Source of the DNA: an uncultured Fodinibius sp.
GTDB lineage: Bacteria; Bacteroidota; Rhodothermia; Balneolales; Balneolaceae
Length of the DNA: 64,000 nt
Reading direction: 5' to 3'
Assembly (NCBI GenBank): GCA_913056455.1
Contig: CAJXMJ010000006.1
Coordinates: forward strand, 1 to 64,000
Shown: positions 33,376-41,348 of the stretch, in pieces
How positions within the stretch are numbered: the first letter of the stretch is position 1
Layout of the letters: each line of letters opens with the position of its first letter
Translations under genes and position numbers: made by a program
Notes under the pieces: generated by a model
Seen by the model: only the letters and a program-made list of their open reading frames with translations
What the model was told of the DNA's origin: nothing
The model's database searches: none

Positions 33376-33428
33376 GAGGGTATAGCTATCTATAGTTTCG
33401 ATAGAAAGTAAATACTACCAGGTAACAG

Positions 33429-34280
33429 ATGATTAAAACCTACCGAGATACCGAGCTCGACAGTCGGATTGTATTAGCTGACCAGGAGGCTGATCTTCAT
33501 CGATTTGAAGGACAGGATTTCTTTAAAATAATCTGGAATCGCGGGTCTGAGATGCCTCTCAATATTGACGGCGAACAGCTGCCGCTGGCGGGGGATCAGA
33601 TGATCTGCCTTACGCCCATCCAAAATCCCGGCCTATCCAACCTTGCCGGAGATTATTATGTGCTGTTGTTTAATCGTGAGTTTTACTGTATCCACGAGAA
33701 TGACCATGAAGTCTCTTGTGAAGGCCTGCTCTTCTGGGGATCCTCAGAACTGCCGGTAATACAGCTTGATGAGGAAGAACAACCGAAATTCGAAACGCTC
33801 TTTCAAATATTAACTGATGAGATGAGCACCAAGGACCGAATCCAGGGAGAGATGCTTCGGATGCTGCTAAAACGTCTGATTATTAAAGGGACGCGCCTAG
33901 CTCGCAAGCAGTTATTCCCTGAATCCGTGGGAACCAAACAGACAGAGCTGATCCGACAGTTCAATATTTTGGTGGAGCAACATTTCAGGGAATATCATCA
34001 AGTGAGTGATTACGCCGAAATGCTGTATAAATCCCCGAAAACCTTGTCGAATGTATTTGCTGATGCAGGACATAATTCGCCACTGGAGATGATTCATTAC
34101 CGTATCGCCCTGGAAGCCAAGCGTCAGCTCTCAAAAACTGAGAAATTTGCCAAGGAGATTGGCTTTGAGCTGGGCTTTGAAGAGCCTGCCCATTTCAGCC
34201 GTTTTTTCAAGAAAGAGACGGGAATGTCGCCTTCCGCCTATCGAAACTCTTCTGTAAAACTACAAGAAGGGAAAAATTGA
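33429..34280 (+). CDS. AraC family transcriptional regulator
   Basis: The 283-residue protein has an N-terminal cupin-like sensor region and a C-terminal AraC domain (about 185-278): VSDYAEMLYKSPKTLSNVF, then SPLEMIHYRIALEAKRQL and the second helix-turn-helix KEIGFELGFEEPAHFSRFFKKETGMSP. It is divergent from the disulfide reductase and is followed by a membrane protein and an AhpD-like gene that it may also control. Confidence 0.92.
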   Translation: MIKTYRDTELDSRIVLADQEADLHRFEGQDFFKIIWNRGSEMPLNIDGEQLPLAGDQMICLTPIQNPGLSNLAGDYYVLLFNREFYCIHENDHEVSCEGLLFWGSSELPVIQLDEEEQPKFETLFQILTDEMSTKDRIQGEMLRMLLKRLIIKGTRLARKQLFPESVGTKQTELIRQFNILVEQHFREYHQVSDYAEMLYKSPKTLSNVFADAGHNSPLEMIHYRIALEAKRQLSKTEKFAKEIGFELGFEEPAHFSRFFKKETGMSPSAYRNSSVKLQEGKN

Positions 34281-34369
34281 TAAGGATACGGGAATAGTGG
34301 TCATTCGCCTTCTGGTTTGTTTCAGTCATATTGAAGCAGAATCGAAATTGAAACAAACCAACTTGTGCT

Positions 34370-34810
34370 ATGAAAGAACTAAACTGGAAGAAGGCGATTA
34401 TCGCTGGAATAATCGGAACTATTTTATTTGATATCGTTGGCTTTCTTTTTACAGGCCAATGGTGGGACATTCCCGGTCTGCTGGGACAAAAAACAGGACT
34501 GGGATTTGTCTATGGAATCTTTGGGCACTACGGAAACGGAATTTTATTGGCCATTCTTTACACTGCAATTGCTCCTCACCTTTGGGGACCGTATTGGGTC
34601 CGCCCGCTCATCTTTGTAACAGCTGAGACGATTGCATTGGTCTGGCTTTTTATGCTGCCGCTGCTGGGAGCAGGGGTTGCCGGTATTAACCAATCACCGA
34701 TGACGCCAGTTGTAACGCTGTTACGCCACTTCGCTTTTGCCCTGCCACTGATCTTCTGGGTGAATCAAGAATTCATCAACCCACCTAAACAGGCAAAGGC
34801 TACGGCATAA
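34370..34810 (+). CDS. DUF6789-like membrane protein (146 aa)
   Basis: Four membrane helices lie at about 10-28, 58-72, 80-100 and 115-135. Motifs include ILFDIVGFLFTGQWWDIP, GHYGNGILLAILYTAIAPHLWGP and PLLGAGVAGI. I recognise it only as a conserved hypothetical membrane family. The spacing to the AhpD-like gene (44 bases) suggests co-transcription. Confidence 0.75.
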   Translation: MKELNWKKAIIAGIIGTILFDIVGFLFTGQWWDIPGLLGQKTGLGFVYGIFGHYGNGILLAILYTAIAPHLWGPYWVRPLIFVTAETIALVWLFMLPLLGAGVAGINQSPMTPVVTLLRHFAFALPLIFWVNQEFINPPKQAKATA

Positions 34811-34854
34811 GAATATTTCCACTAATAACAATTAACAACAAACCGAATACTACT

Positions 34855-35412
34855 ATGAATTTTCCAATTCACAACATTGATAATGCACCTGAAGACGCTA
34901 AACCACTCTTAAAAGCAGCAAAGGAAAATTTCGGCTTCGTCCCCAACCTGTTGGGTGAATTTGCCGAAGCTCCGGCTGTGTTGGAAGGGTATCTCACATT
35001 GAATGAGATTGTCGGCAAAACTGACTTTTCTCCCGTCGAACAGCAGTTGGCAATTTTGGCCGTAAGTATTGAAAACAAATGTCATTACTGCTCGGCCATC
35101 CATTCTACCATCTTGAAGAATCAGCTAAACGTTGATGAAGGGATCGTGAATGCAGTACGCAATGGTGATCCAGTGCCTGATGAAAAACTTAATGCTCTGG
35201 TTACTTATGTTACAAAGGCTGTTACAAGCAGGGGCTTCGTAGAGGAGGAAGATCTACAGGCATTTATCGAGGCCGGATACAGCAAGCAAAATGTGCTGGA
35301 GGTCAATCTGATCATAGCCTTAAAAACAATTAGTAACTATACTAATCATCTGGCGAATACTCCGATCGATGAAGCCTTTGAGGCAGAAAAGCTGGAGTTT
35401 GAAACAGTATAA
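34855..35412 (+). CDS. AhpD-like / carboxymuconolactone decarboxylase family protein
   Basis: The 185-residue protein has CHYCSAIH (Cys76, Cys79, His83) in the helical AhpD fold. It is a clear paralogue of the protein at 7587-8156: the NAPE start, F.PN, ENKCHYC, VRNGDPVPD and SNYTNH segments align throughout. It is probably a thiol-dependent peroxidase partner. It is downstream of the AraC gene. Confidence 0.9.
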   Translation: MNFPIHNIDNAPEDAKPLLKAAKENFGFVPNLLGEFAEAPAVLEGYLTLNEIVGKTDFSPVEQQLAILAVSIENKCHYCSAIHSTILKNQLNVDEGIVNAVRNGDPVPDEKLNALVTYVTKAVTSRGFVEEEDLQAFIEAGYSKQNVLEVNLIIALKTISNYTNHLANTPIDEAFEAEKLEFETV

Positions 35413-35440
35413 AAGTTGATAAACAAATTATCGCACTATG

Positions 35441-35460
35441 GGCCCGGAATGCTCCGGGCC
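35441..35460 (+). terminator. GC-rich hairpin after the AhpD-like gene
   Basis: GGCCCGGA and TCCGGGCC form a perfect 8-bp stem with a 4-base loop. There is no T-run, so it is a weak terminator or a transcript-end stabiliser. Confidence 0.5.
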
Positions 35461-35502
35461 TGTAATGCGATTAAAATAACAAAGAGCGAAAACATAAAAA
35501 CT

Positions 35503-35893
35503 ATGAGTTTTTTTGACCGTGTTAGAAATAAAACTTCCAATTCTAAAAACGATAAAATGTGGGATTCGATTTCAGGAACAGGAAAAATATGATTCCATAT
35601 TGCAGAAATCAGATGAAAAACCTCAGCTGATTTATAAACACAGTCACCGCTGTAGTGTAAGTTTTATGGCTAAACAACAGCTGGAAAAATTTACCAAAGA
35701 AATAAGTGACAAAGCCAATTTGTTTATGATTGATGTAATCCATCAACGAGATCTGTCAAATGCAATCGCATCGCAGCTGAATGTACGCCATGAGTCGCCA
35801 CAGGTTATTATTCTAAAAGACCAAGAGGTCATCTGGAAAGGTTCGCACTGGCAGATCAAAGGGAAGGATATACTGTACACCCTAAATAAGTAA
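35503..35893 (+). pseudogene. ytxJ: ytxJ-type monothiol bacilliredoxin gene with a frameshift
   Basis: The ATG at 35503 gives MSFFDRVRNK...DKMWDSISG, the expected YtxJ N-terminus, but the frame stops at 35590. The rest of the protein continues one frame over: QEKYDSILQK, then KPQLIYKHSHRCSVSFMAKQQLE with the single active Cys, through to the end at 35893. One base lost or two gained near 35568 explains this. YtxJ-like proteins are thioredoxin-fold monothiol proteins that use bacillithiol. It may be a true pseudogene or a sequencing error. Confidence 0.8.
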
Positions 35894-35895
35894 GG

Positions 35896-35940
35896 TATAA
35901 CTCTCAGAAAAAGATTCTCTGAGAGTTATATAGATTTTTA
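35896..35940. terminator. terminator separating ytxJ from the virus-like element
   Basis: TATAACTCTCAGA and TCTGAGAGTTATA form a 13-bp stem followed by TAGATTTTTA. It ends 15 bases before the last gene of the minus-strand element and may serve both directions. Confidence 0.85.
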
Positions 35941-35954
35941 TTAATAAGTCACTA

Positions 35955-36317
35955 CTAAAAAATATTACTAAATATTTTTCTTAAGATTCCACCTGTACGA
36001 ACTAATAATCTTCCGCCAAACTGATCAATTGTAATTCGCAGTTCATGTAGAAACAGATCAAGTAGTCGCTCCTTTTCTTTGGGAGAGAGTTTGCTTCCTT
36101 TCTCGCTTTTAGGATCTGTGTATTGGGCATACAAGCGAAGAATGTCTTGGGCTTTTTCAAAGAGATCTCGCACTTGAACCGATGCAGAAAGTGCAATCAA
36201 GCCAAGGAGAACCACCCCAATTTCAGCTAAATTATTTGGAGCTAGTAGGCTTGATAGCCAGTCTGTAGGGAATAGAACTAAGAGGGTAATGAATAAAGAA
36301 GTTAGAAAGATAGTCAT
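35955..36317 (-). CDS. virus-like element: small membrane protein (120 aa)
   Basis: The protein begins with a hydrophobic segment (FLTSLFITLLVLFPTDWL), has a second (EIGVVLLGLIALSASV), and ends in a basic amphipathic region (RLLVRTGGILRKIF). It overlaps the preceding gene by 4 bases (ATGA), so it is translationally coupled. It is the last gene of the element. A holin-like or virion-membrane role is possible; no family is recognised. Confidence 0.7.
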   Translation of the reverse strand: MTIFLTSLFITLLVLFPTDWLSSLLAPNNLAEIGVVLLGLIALSASVQVRDLFEKAQDILRLYAQYTDPKSEKGSKLSPKEKERLLDLFLHELRITIDQFGGRLLVRTGGILRKIFSNIF

Positions 36318-36778
36318 CGTTTGTTCTTTTTTGTGTTGTGGGTTTTGTATTGAGAAATATCCATGGCTTTGACTTGAAGGTCGGAGCGGTCGTCATCAAA
36401 CAGTGAACTGCCAAGATCAGATACTTGGTTTTTTTGAATCTGTTTGAGCCACTGGCGACCTAATGCTGTGGCCTGCTCACCTCGCAGGCCTTCTCCGTTG
36501 CCTTTGAGTAGCTGGTCTATGCCATTTACTTGGGACGCTCCGGAGGAAATGGCTACCATTCCGTACAGGTATCCAATGGTTTCCAGAATGGACAGGAGGA
36601 GCAGCAGGGTTGCATCAATTCCAGATGCAGACAGTTTTCCTGTTGATATGAGACCGGCGATTGAAAGGCTGGCTACTCCGCTTTTTACAATTCCTTTTCC
36701 CTTTTCAGGTGTTTTGCTTTTGAACAAAGCGATTAAAGTCGGTACAGCCTTAATAATCGGTTTTAATATTTTTAGCAC
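36314..36778 (-). CDS. virus-like element: membrane protein, GTG start
   Basis: A longer open frame starts at 36898 but would overlap the neighbouring gene by about 150 bases. A GTG at 36778 with AAGAAG upstream limits the overlap to 29 bases, so I prefer 154 residues. The protein starts VLKILKPIIKAVPTLIALF and has a hydrophobic stretch LLLLLSILETIGYLYGMVAIS. Its C-terminal end is polar and charged. No family is recognised. Confidence 0.6.
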   Translation of the reverse strand: MLKILKPIIKAVPTLIALFKSKTPEKGKGIVKSGVASLSIAGLISTGKLSASGIDATLLLLLSILETIGYLYGMVAISSGASQVNGIDQLLKGNGEGLRGEQATALGRQWLKQIQKNQVSDLGSSLFDDDRSDLQVKAMDISQYKTHNTKKNKR

Positions 36779-37124
36779 TAGAGGTGTCTTCTTTAATTTG
36801 AGATTTATACGGGTGGATCCCGCGCGGAATTGTCTCGAATTCAATAGAACGAATTCGCCTGTTTTGATCTTTGAAACGTTCATCCGCATGCTGGACATGC
36901 GTTTCTAAGCTTTTTTCCAATCTGTGGAGATTGTCAGCCTGCACTTTCACTTTCTCATTGATGCCAATCATCAGCTGGTACCACTTTTTGATTTCAGCGG
37001 TTTGATTATTGATCGAATCGTAGATACCGGTCAAAAACAGGCAGATAATCGTGGTGACTATGAGCTCTTTGTACTTTTTGAAAAAGCTATCCGTTTTTAA
37101 GTTGTTCACAGGGCATACCTCCAT
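36750..37124 (-). CDS. virus-like element: membrane-anchored coiled-coil protein (124 aa)
   Basis: One membrane segment (LIVTTIICLFLTGIYDSI, about residues 21-38) is followed by a helical heptad-like region (IKKWYQLMIGINEKVKVQADNL, EKSLETHVQHADERF). This layout resembles spanin- or holin-accessory-like proteins of phages, and the peptidase gene just upstream supports a lysis role. That is inference; there is no sequence family match. Confidence 0.6.
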   Translation of the reverse strand: MEVCPVNNLKTDSFFKKYKELIVTTIICLFLTGIYDSINNQTAEIKKWYQLMIGINEKVKVQADNLHRLEKSLETHVQHADERFKDQNRRIRSIEFETIPRGIHPYKSQIKEDTSSAKNIKTDY

Positions 37125-37639
37125 ATCGCGTCATCCAGCGTAATGGATTGTTTATTCGATTTGCAATAGAAGTATCCACCGGTTAGCGACTGGTAGTAAT
37201 ACTGGCCGCCAATTCGCAGCCATCGGAGCGGACGCTGTGAGTGTCTGTTTCCGGACCATCCATCCACATGTAGTCCAATTGCCGGTGTTTCTTCTCCTTC
37301 CTTATTAGTAAAAGTCCAGTCGAAGTATAGACCCACGCCACTAAATCCCCAGGTGGTTGCGAGCAGCCAATGCCGGAGCGCGGACGGTTGACTGACCAGC
37401 CACTGGTCAAACAGTAGGACATCAAAAGCCAGGCCTTGGCCGTGGGACTTCGGATCTCCTTTGCGCCAAGCCGAGGAAATAAGGGTGGAGATGCCGTGCC
37501 ACTGGCGCCAAGCTAGAAAAGACCGTAAAAAGCCTATGTCCATGCGACCAATGGTGCCGGGACCTTGGAATTCGAATTCGGAGATCGAAAAATGATTGCC
37601 GTAACTGTCGAGGAGGGCCAAGTAATCATTTCTGTTCAT
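37106..37639 (-). CDS. virus-like element: M15-like peptidoglycan peptidase
   Basis: The 177-residue protein has the zinc-site pattern SHGQGLAFD (His66, Asp73) and GLHVDG (His124), matching the HxxGxAxD and HxD motifs of M15 D-Ala-D-Ala carboxypeptidase-type endolysins. The preceding WRKGDPK resembles the family's substrate strand. No signal peptide is present. It is likely the endolysin that cleaves peptide cross-links of the host wall at exit, or a virion-associated enzyme. It overlaps the downstream gene by 19 bases. Confidence 0.75.
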   Translation of the reverse strand: MNRNDYLALLDSYGNHFSISEFEFQGPGTIGRMDIGFLRSFLAWRQWHGISTLISSAWRKGDPKSHGQGLAFDVLLFDQWLVSQPSALRHWLLATTWGFSGVGLYFDWTFTNKEGEETPAIGLHVDGWSGNRHSQRPLRWLRIGGQYYYQSLTGGYFYCKSNKQSITLDDAIWRYAL

Positions 37640-37640
37640 A

Positions 37641-37883
37641 TTAGTTTCCTCTCGTGGCTAAGGTGAGAAGGAGGATCAGTGCTACTCCACCAGCAATCTT
37701 ATAGCTGGTCGGTATTTCGCCGTTAATGTATTTTTTGGCTTCACTGATAAGATCTTTTTGCGTTTCTGGGGCTTTGTCTTCTCCCAGTCCTCCGGTGCAA
37801 CCGCATCCGGATTGGGAGGTATTACCAGCAAGACCGCTTCCAGCGCATCCACAGGATTGTTCATTTACAAAAGAGGTTTCCAT
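37641..37883 (-). CDS. virus-like element: small Cys-rich protein with C-terminal membrane anchor
   Basis: The 80-residue protein has a CGCAGSG and SGCGCTGG N-terminal part and a C-terminal membrane helix (YKIAGGVALILLLTLATRG). This tail-anchored design is repeated by at least eight other genes in the element. Confidence 0.7.
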   Translation of the reverse strand: METSFVNEQSCGCAGSGLAGNTSQSGCGCTGGLGEDKAPETQKDLISEAKKYINGEIPTSYKIAGGVALILLLTLATRGN

Positions 37884-37910
37884 AGTATTTCACCTGAATG
37901 TTTTGAGTTT

Positions 37911-38360
37911 TTAAAAGAGGATTTTCCAAAGAAGCAGGCTGCCTGCAATTCCGCCACCTGCCATTGCCGCATGGGTTTTCTTTACCTGCATGCCGCCAAT
38001 ACTAAAAGTACCCGCTAGGATATCCTTGTGGGAATTAGGCTGCTGCTTGCTGGCAGATTTGTTTGTGGTTTTGGATTTAGTGGTCGGCTGTGACTTTTGA
38101 GTAGAGGTTTTCTTAACTGTGTTGATTTTCAGCTTTGGAGGAGCAGGTACCGGATTTTTGTCAATAACCGGCCGAGGTAAAAGAACAGGCTTTGGTTTTG
38201 GGATAGGTCGTGGCCGTATTCGTGGCCTAGTTTCCCGGTCTCTATTGCGCGGCATAGGTTCATCCAGTACCGGGCGAAGCATAGTCGGTCGCGTCGGCAT
38301 TCGTCCCAATCCTTGGGTTTCCGTAGGTTCTTCGTAGATATAACGTGATTCAGAGTTCAT
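37911..38360 (-). CDS. virus-like element: Pro/Arg/Lys-rich protein with C-terminal membrane anchor
   Basis: The 149-residue protein has a disordered, very basic middle (RPRIRPRPIPKPKPVLLPRP, then a Lys/Ser/Thr-rich stretch). The end is AAMAGGGIAGSLLLWKILF, a likely membrane anchor. The basic region could contact packaged DNA while the tail sits in an internal membrane. It overlaps the transglycosylase gene start by 4 bases. Confidence 0.7.
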   Translation of the reverse strand: MNSESRYIYEEPTETQGLGRMPTRPTMLRPVLDEPMPRNRDRETRPRIRPRPIPKPKPVLLPRPVIDKNPVPAPPKLKINTVKKTSTQKSQPTTKSKTTNKSASKQQPNSHKDILAGTFSIGGMQVKKTHAAMAGGGIAGSLLLWKILF

Positions 38361-38917
38361 GGGCGTTGAGTGGTCATATAGTTATAAGTTGCAAAGGCGA
38401 TAGCAGCCATCGGAAAGATGTATATGGACAAGCTGGTTGCTTGGGAAAGGCCGAGTAGCCCGCTGATGAGCTTCTTTCGCTCCTGCACATCATGGCTATA
38501 ATCCCCTCCGGTGGTAACCGAATCCGGTGGTAAGCCCGCGTAGATGGCGGTACGCACTTTATTGGGACCGGCGTTATAGGCGGCAACGGCCCGGGCAGTA
38601 TTTCCGTTGAACTGTTGGAGCAGTTTAGCCAGATACTCAGCGCCATAATCAATATTGGCCTGATGGTCAAAGGGGCTGTGACTCTCGGTAAACCCGGGAT
38701 GATATCGCCGGTCTATTTGCATAATCCCGATGGCGTTACCATGATCTCCGGTGCCATCAGTAGATAAGGCAAGGCCCATTCGACTCTCTCGGGAAGCCAC
38801 TGCCAATAGCAGTGCCAAGGGAACGCCATAGCGCCTAGAGGCTTCGGAGAAATATCCCATCAGTCCGCGAATACGAGCATAGGTAAGTTCAGCCGATATC
38901 GAAAAAGAGTTGGTCAT
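38357..38917 (-). CDS. virus-like element: lytic transglycosylase (SLT/lysozyme fold) with membrane tail
   Basis: The 186-residue protein has the SLT-type catalytic motif LLAVASRESRMG (Glu44), GNAIGIMQID, and AVAAYNAGPNKV. A hydrophobic C-terminal segment (LSIYIFPMAAIAFATYNYM) would anchor it in a membrane. PRD1-like membrane phages carry a virion-bound transglycosylase to open the cell wall during DNA entry; this protein fits that role. It shares one base with the upstream spike gene stop. Confidence 0.85.
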   Translation of the reverse strand: MTNSFSISAELTYARIRGLMGYFSEASRRYGVPLALLLAVASRESRMGLALSTDGTGDHGNAIGIMQIDRRYHPGFTESHSPFDHQANIDYGAEYLAKLLQQFNGNTARAVAAYNAGPNKVRTAIYAGLPPDSVTTGGDYSHDVQERKKLISGLLGLSQATSLSIYIFPMAAIAFATYNYMTTQRP

Positions 38918-40368
38918 TACACCACCATCTTAATCTTGTAGTTAACCTTATGCATTTGACCGGCCATGATGGTAAACTGATCGGCAGGGGCTAGGGCTTT
39001 ACGAGCAACTAACTTGGGTACCCACTCATCATAATTGTCTCCACGGTTGGCGTAAATCCCTACTTCTTTAATGGTGATGTCGGTAGCACCGCGATTTTCA
39101 AATACGCGAGCTAAGTTGAAATATGCTTCATTGTTGGCTTCATCAATGGTTACCTGGTCGTCGATGATCATCCCGTGATGGATCAGCAGGCCATCTCCGC
39201 TGCCATGGGTAATGCCCCCGAGGTTGTAGGGCGTCTCTTGGGTAGCATCCGGAGACAGGTCTGCGTCTGTCATCGAGACAAATTTGTTACTTTGGCCCAA
39301 CCGGAGTCCCAGATGCCATCCTTTGTTGATTTCTGACGCCCGCCGTTCCAGAGAGGTCATCGAGGTGCCTCCACCGGCGATACACATCAGTTCCCGCCAG
39401 TTGGTATTGGTGTTTTCGACCGCTTGTCGCCGGAGGGCGCCCACAAATTCAGCGGTAAACCCGCCGTTGGAACCGTTGAGGTCGGTATCTTGGTTGAAGT
39501 TTTCAAGCTCAAACCGGCATTCGTAGTCCAAGGTCAGCGTTTTGCCATTCGGTAGATTCAGGGCTGCCGGCAGCACATCGCGGGCATAGAGGGTGGCAAT
39601 GGTGTTGATTTCATGGCGGTTGACATTGATATGGGTCATCAGCCCCATTTCTGTGATAGCTAGGTCACCCCCGGATCCATTGGTAAACGGGGCCGACACG
39701 GTAAAGACGCTTTTCTGCTGGTCGGTAACCACGCCGGAAACCGATCGTGCCCCACGAGCCAGTAACGCGTCAATGGGATTATGAAGGCCCACATCAGAGA
39801 TGCTTACGGGGCGGCTGCCTTGCCCGATGGTCGGTAAGATAACGCGAAAAGGTGGGCAGTAGCTTTCGGTGGTCGTAATAGGGTGATAGTGTTTGGCAAT
39901 GACTTTCGCCTGGTCTGGGGCGTACGTCGCCGGATCAAAATTCGTAGGCGCGTCTTTGAGGCGTATGTAGTAGTCGCCATGGGTGCTTTCAACTTCCCAG
40001 GTGCCGTTGATCTGTGGGACCGAGCTGCACCCCCAGATGTGTACCCACACCGGCTCCTCGCCGTTGGGATTGACCCCGTGCATGCCGCTGAATATATATT
40101 GCAAGTAGTACTGACTGTAGATTTCCAGGGCCCCATCAACGATTTGCATAGACGTTATTTTCCCGTCCTGCACGTAATCGTCCCCGGGGCTAATCAGGCG
40201 ATTGGTTTTGCCGCCGTGCATCATCCCGTGGACGTCGCGCAGGAGGTTGCCCACGAACGACTCGCAGTGCATCCGAAACAGGTGCTCCCCGTCGATGCTA
40301 ACGTTGCAAAACAGGTCCATCCCTGATTTCGGGGTGCCAATAGAAAGGGTTTGATTGATGCTATTCAT
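38917..40368 (-). CDS. virus-like element: large beta-rich spike/receptor-binding candidate
   Basis: I chose the ATG at 40368 because an earlier one lies inside the upstream gene. The 483-residue protein is beta-rich, with no membrane segment. The repeated pattern LAITEMGLM...LYARDVLP (middle) and ITIKEVGIYA...LVARKALAP (C-terminus) shows an internal duplication. Gly/Asp-rich loops and its length suit a virion surface spike or adhesin. No named family is recognised, although phage tail-side proteins contain similar TEIGLY-type repeats. Confidence 0.65.
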   Translation of the reverse strand: MNSINQTLSIGTPKSGMDLFCNVSIDGEHLFRMHCESFVGNLLRDVHGMMHGGKTNRLISPGDDYVQDGKITSMQIVDGALEIYSQYYLQYIFSGMHGVNPNGEEPVWVHIWGCSSVPQINGTWEVESTHGDYYIRLKDAPTNFDPATYAPDQAKVIAKHYHPITTTESYCPPFRVILPTIGQGSRPVSISDVGLHNPIDALLARGARSVSGVVTDQQKSVFTVSAPFTNGSGGDLAITEMGLMTHINVNRHEINTIATLYARDVLPAALNLPNGKTLTLDYECRFELENFNQDTDLNGSNGGFTAEFVGALRRQAVENTNTNWRELMCIAGGGTSMTSLERRASEINKGWHLGLRLGQSNKFVSMTDADLSPDATQETPYNLGGITHGSGDGLLIHHGMIIDDQVTIDEANNEAYFNLARVFENRGATDITIKEVGIYANRGDNYDEWVPKLVARKALAPADQFTIMAGQMHKVNYKIKMVV

Positions 40369-40372
40369 AAGG

Positions 40373-40924
40373 TTAGCTAATAATGGAAATGGGGTTGGTG
40401 GTGGCATTGCTGCTGGTGGCTCCCGTCAGCTCCGACAGGTTATTATCTGTTGATAGTCCACTTGTAAGAGGTTGTGATATGGCTTCCGGCTGGTGGTCGG
40501 CCCGGATATCCGTGACTGGGGTGCAAGCCAGATATCCTTCGTGCCCATCGATAGGTTGCAGCTCCAAGATGACCTGGCCGGTCGGAGACTGGGTAGTCCG
40601 CTGGACATCATCAGGCGTAATGACCGAATAAATACGAGATTGGCCGACCTGCCCACCTGCGGTCTTGGATCGAACCCGGAAGTAGTGCCGAGCATCCAGG
40701 TAGGTGATGGGGAAATAGAGCGTGTGATAACGGACCATCTCCCCGGGCTCGCGGTGATATTCAGGGGTCGTTGCCAGGTTCTCTGGATCCAAGCCCCAAT
40801 CCATTTGGGATGAGGCTTTTTTGCCGGTGGCCCAAGATACCTGGATAGAGCCGTCGACCAGCATGCCACTGACCACGCGCATTTTAAATCCTTCGGAAAA
40901 CTCTTTGCCGGTAATTTCGCTCAT
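40373..40924 (-). CDS. virus-like element: FnIII-like domain protein (183 aa)
   Basis: Residues 15-110 have the fibronectin type III/phosphoesterase N-domain look: GSIQVSWATGKKASSQMDWG, then HTLYFPITYLDARHYFRVRSKTAGG. A polar, probably flexible C-terminal tail follows. Such domains decorate phage capsids and spikes. Its location between the spike and capsid candidates supports a structural role. Confidence 0.6.
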   Translation of the reverse strand: MSEITGKEFSEGFKMRVVSGMLVDGSIQVSWATGKKASSQMDWGLDPENLATTPEYHREPGEMVRYHTLYFPITYLDARHYFRVRSKTAGGQVGQSRIYSVITPDDVQRTTQSPTGQVILELQPIDGHEGYLACTPVTDIRADHQPEAISQPLTSGLSTDNNLSELTGATSSNATTNPISIIS

Positions 40925-40925
40925 G

Positions 40926-41345
40926 CTAGGTGGTCCAGAAGATTTCGGTTACGAGGGCTTTTGAGGTCTCCAGTGCTCCGGAATCTTCATCCCACAGGCC
41001 CATCATGCCGCCTTTGTAGAGTTCTTTGAACTGTCGCTCGTCCATGTGGAGGGTTTCGCCGGGCTTCAGCCGAAACGTATAGTACATGTCGTCGATGCGA
41101 TTCTCGTCCAAGGCAATCATGAATTCGCCGTCGCTGCTGTTTTGGATGATGACTCCAAGGCGCATGGGGTTGCCGTTTACGAGTTTGACAGGACTTGCCC
41201 CCTGCTTGAGGACCGGGGAAATAGAGGTCCCAATACGTCCGGCGGGTCCGATCCCGATGGAAGGTGCATTTACCTTGAGTTGATCTAATAGGGCATCCAT
41301 TTTCTGGGTGAGCTCGCAAAGCGACTGGATGAGGCTATTCCACAT
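40926..41345 (-). CDS. virus-like element: small structural candidate (139 aa)
   Basis: An N-terminal helix (LIQSLCELTQKMDALLDQL) precedes a beta-rich part with MRLGVIIQNSS, YYTFRLKPGETLHMD and LYKGGMMGLWDEDSG. The second part has the beta-strand pattern of small phage head or spike-base domains. No family is named. It is separated from the next gene by one base. Confidence 0.6.
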   Translation of the reverse strand: MWNSLIQSLCELTQKMDALLDQLKVNAPSIGIGPAGRIGTSISPVLKQGASPVKLVNGNPMRLGVIIQNSSDGEFMIALDENRIDDMYYTFRLKPGETLHMDERQFKELYKGGMMGLWDEDSGALETSKALVTEIFWTT

Positions 41346-41348
41346 CGG

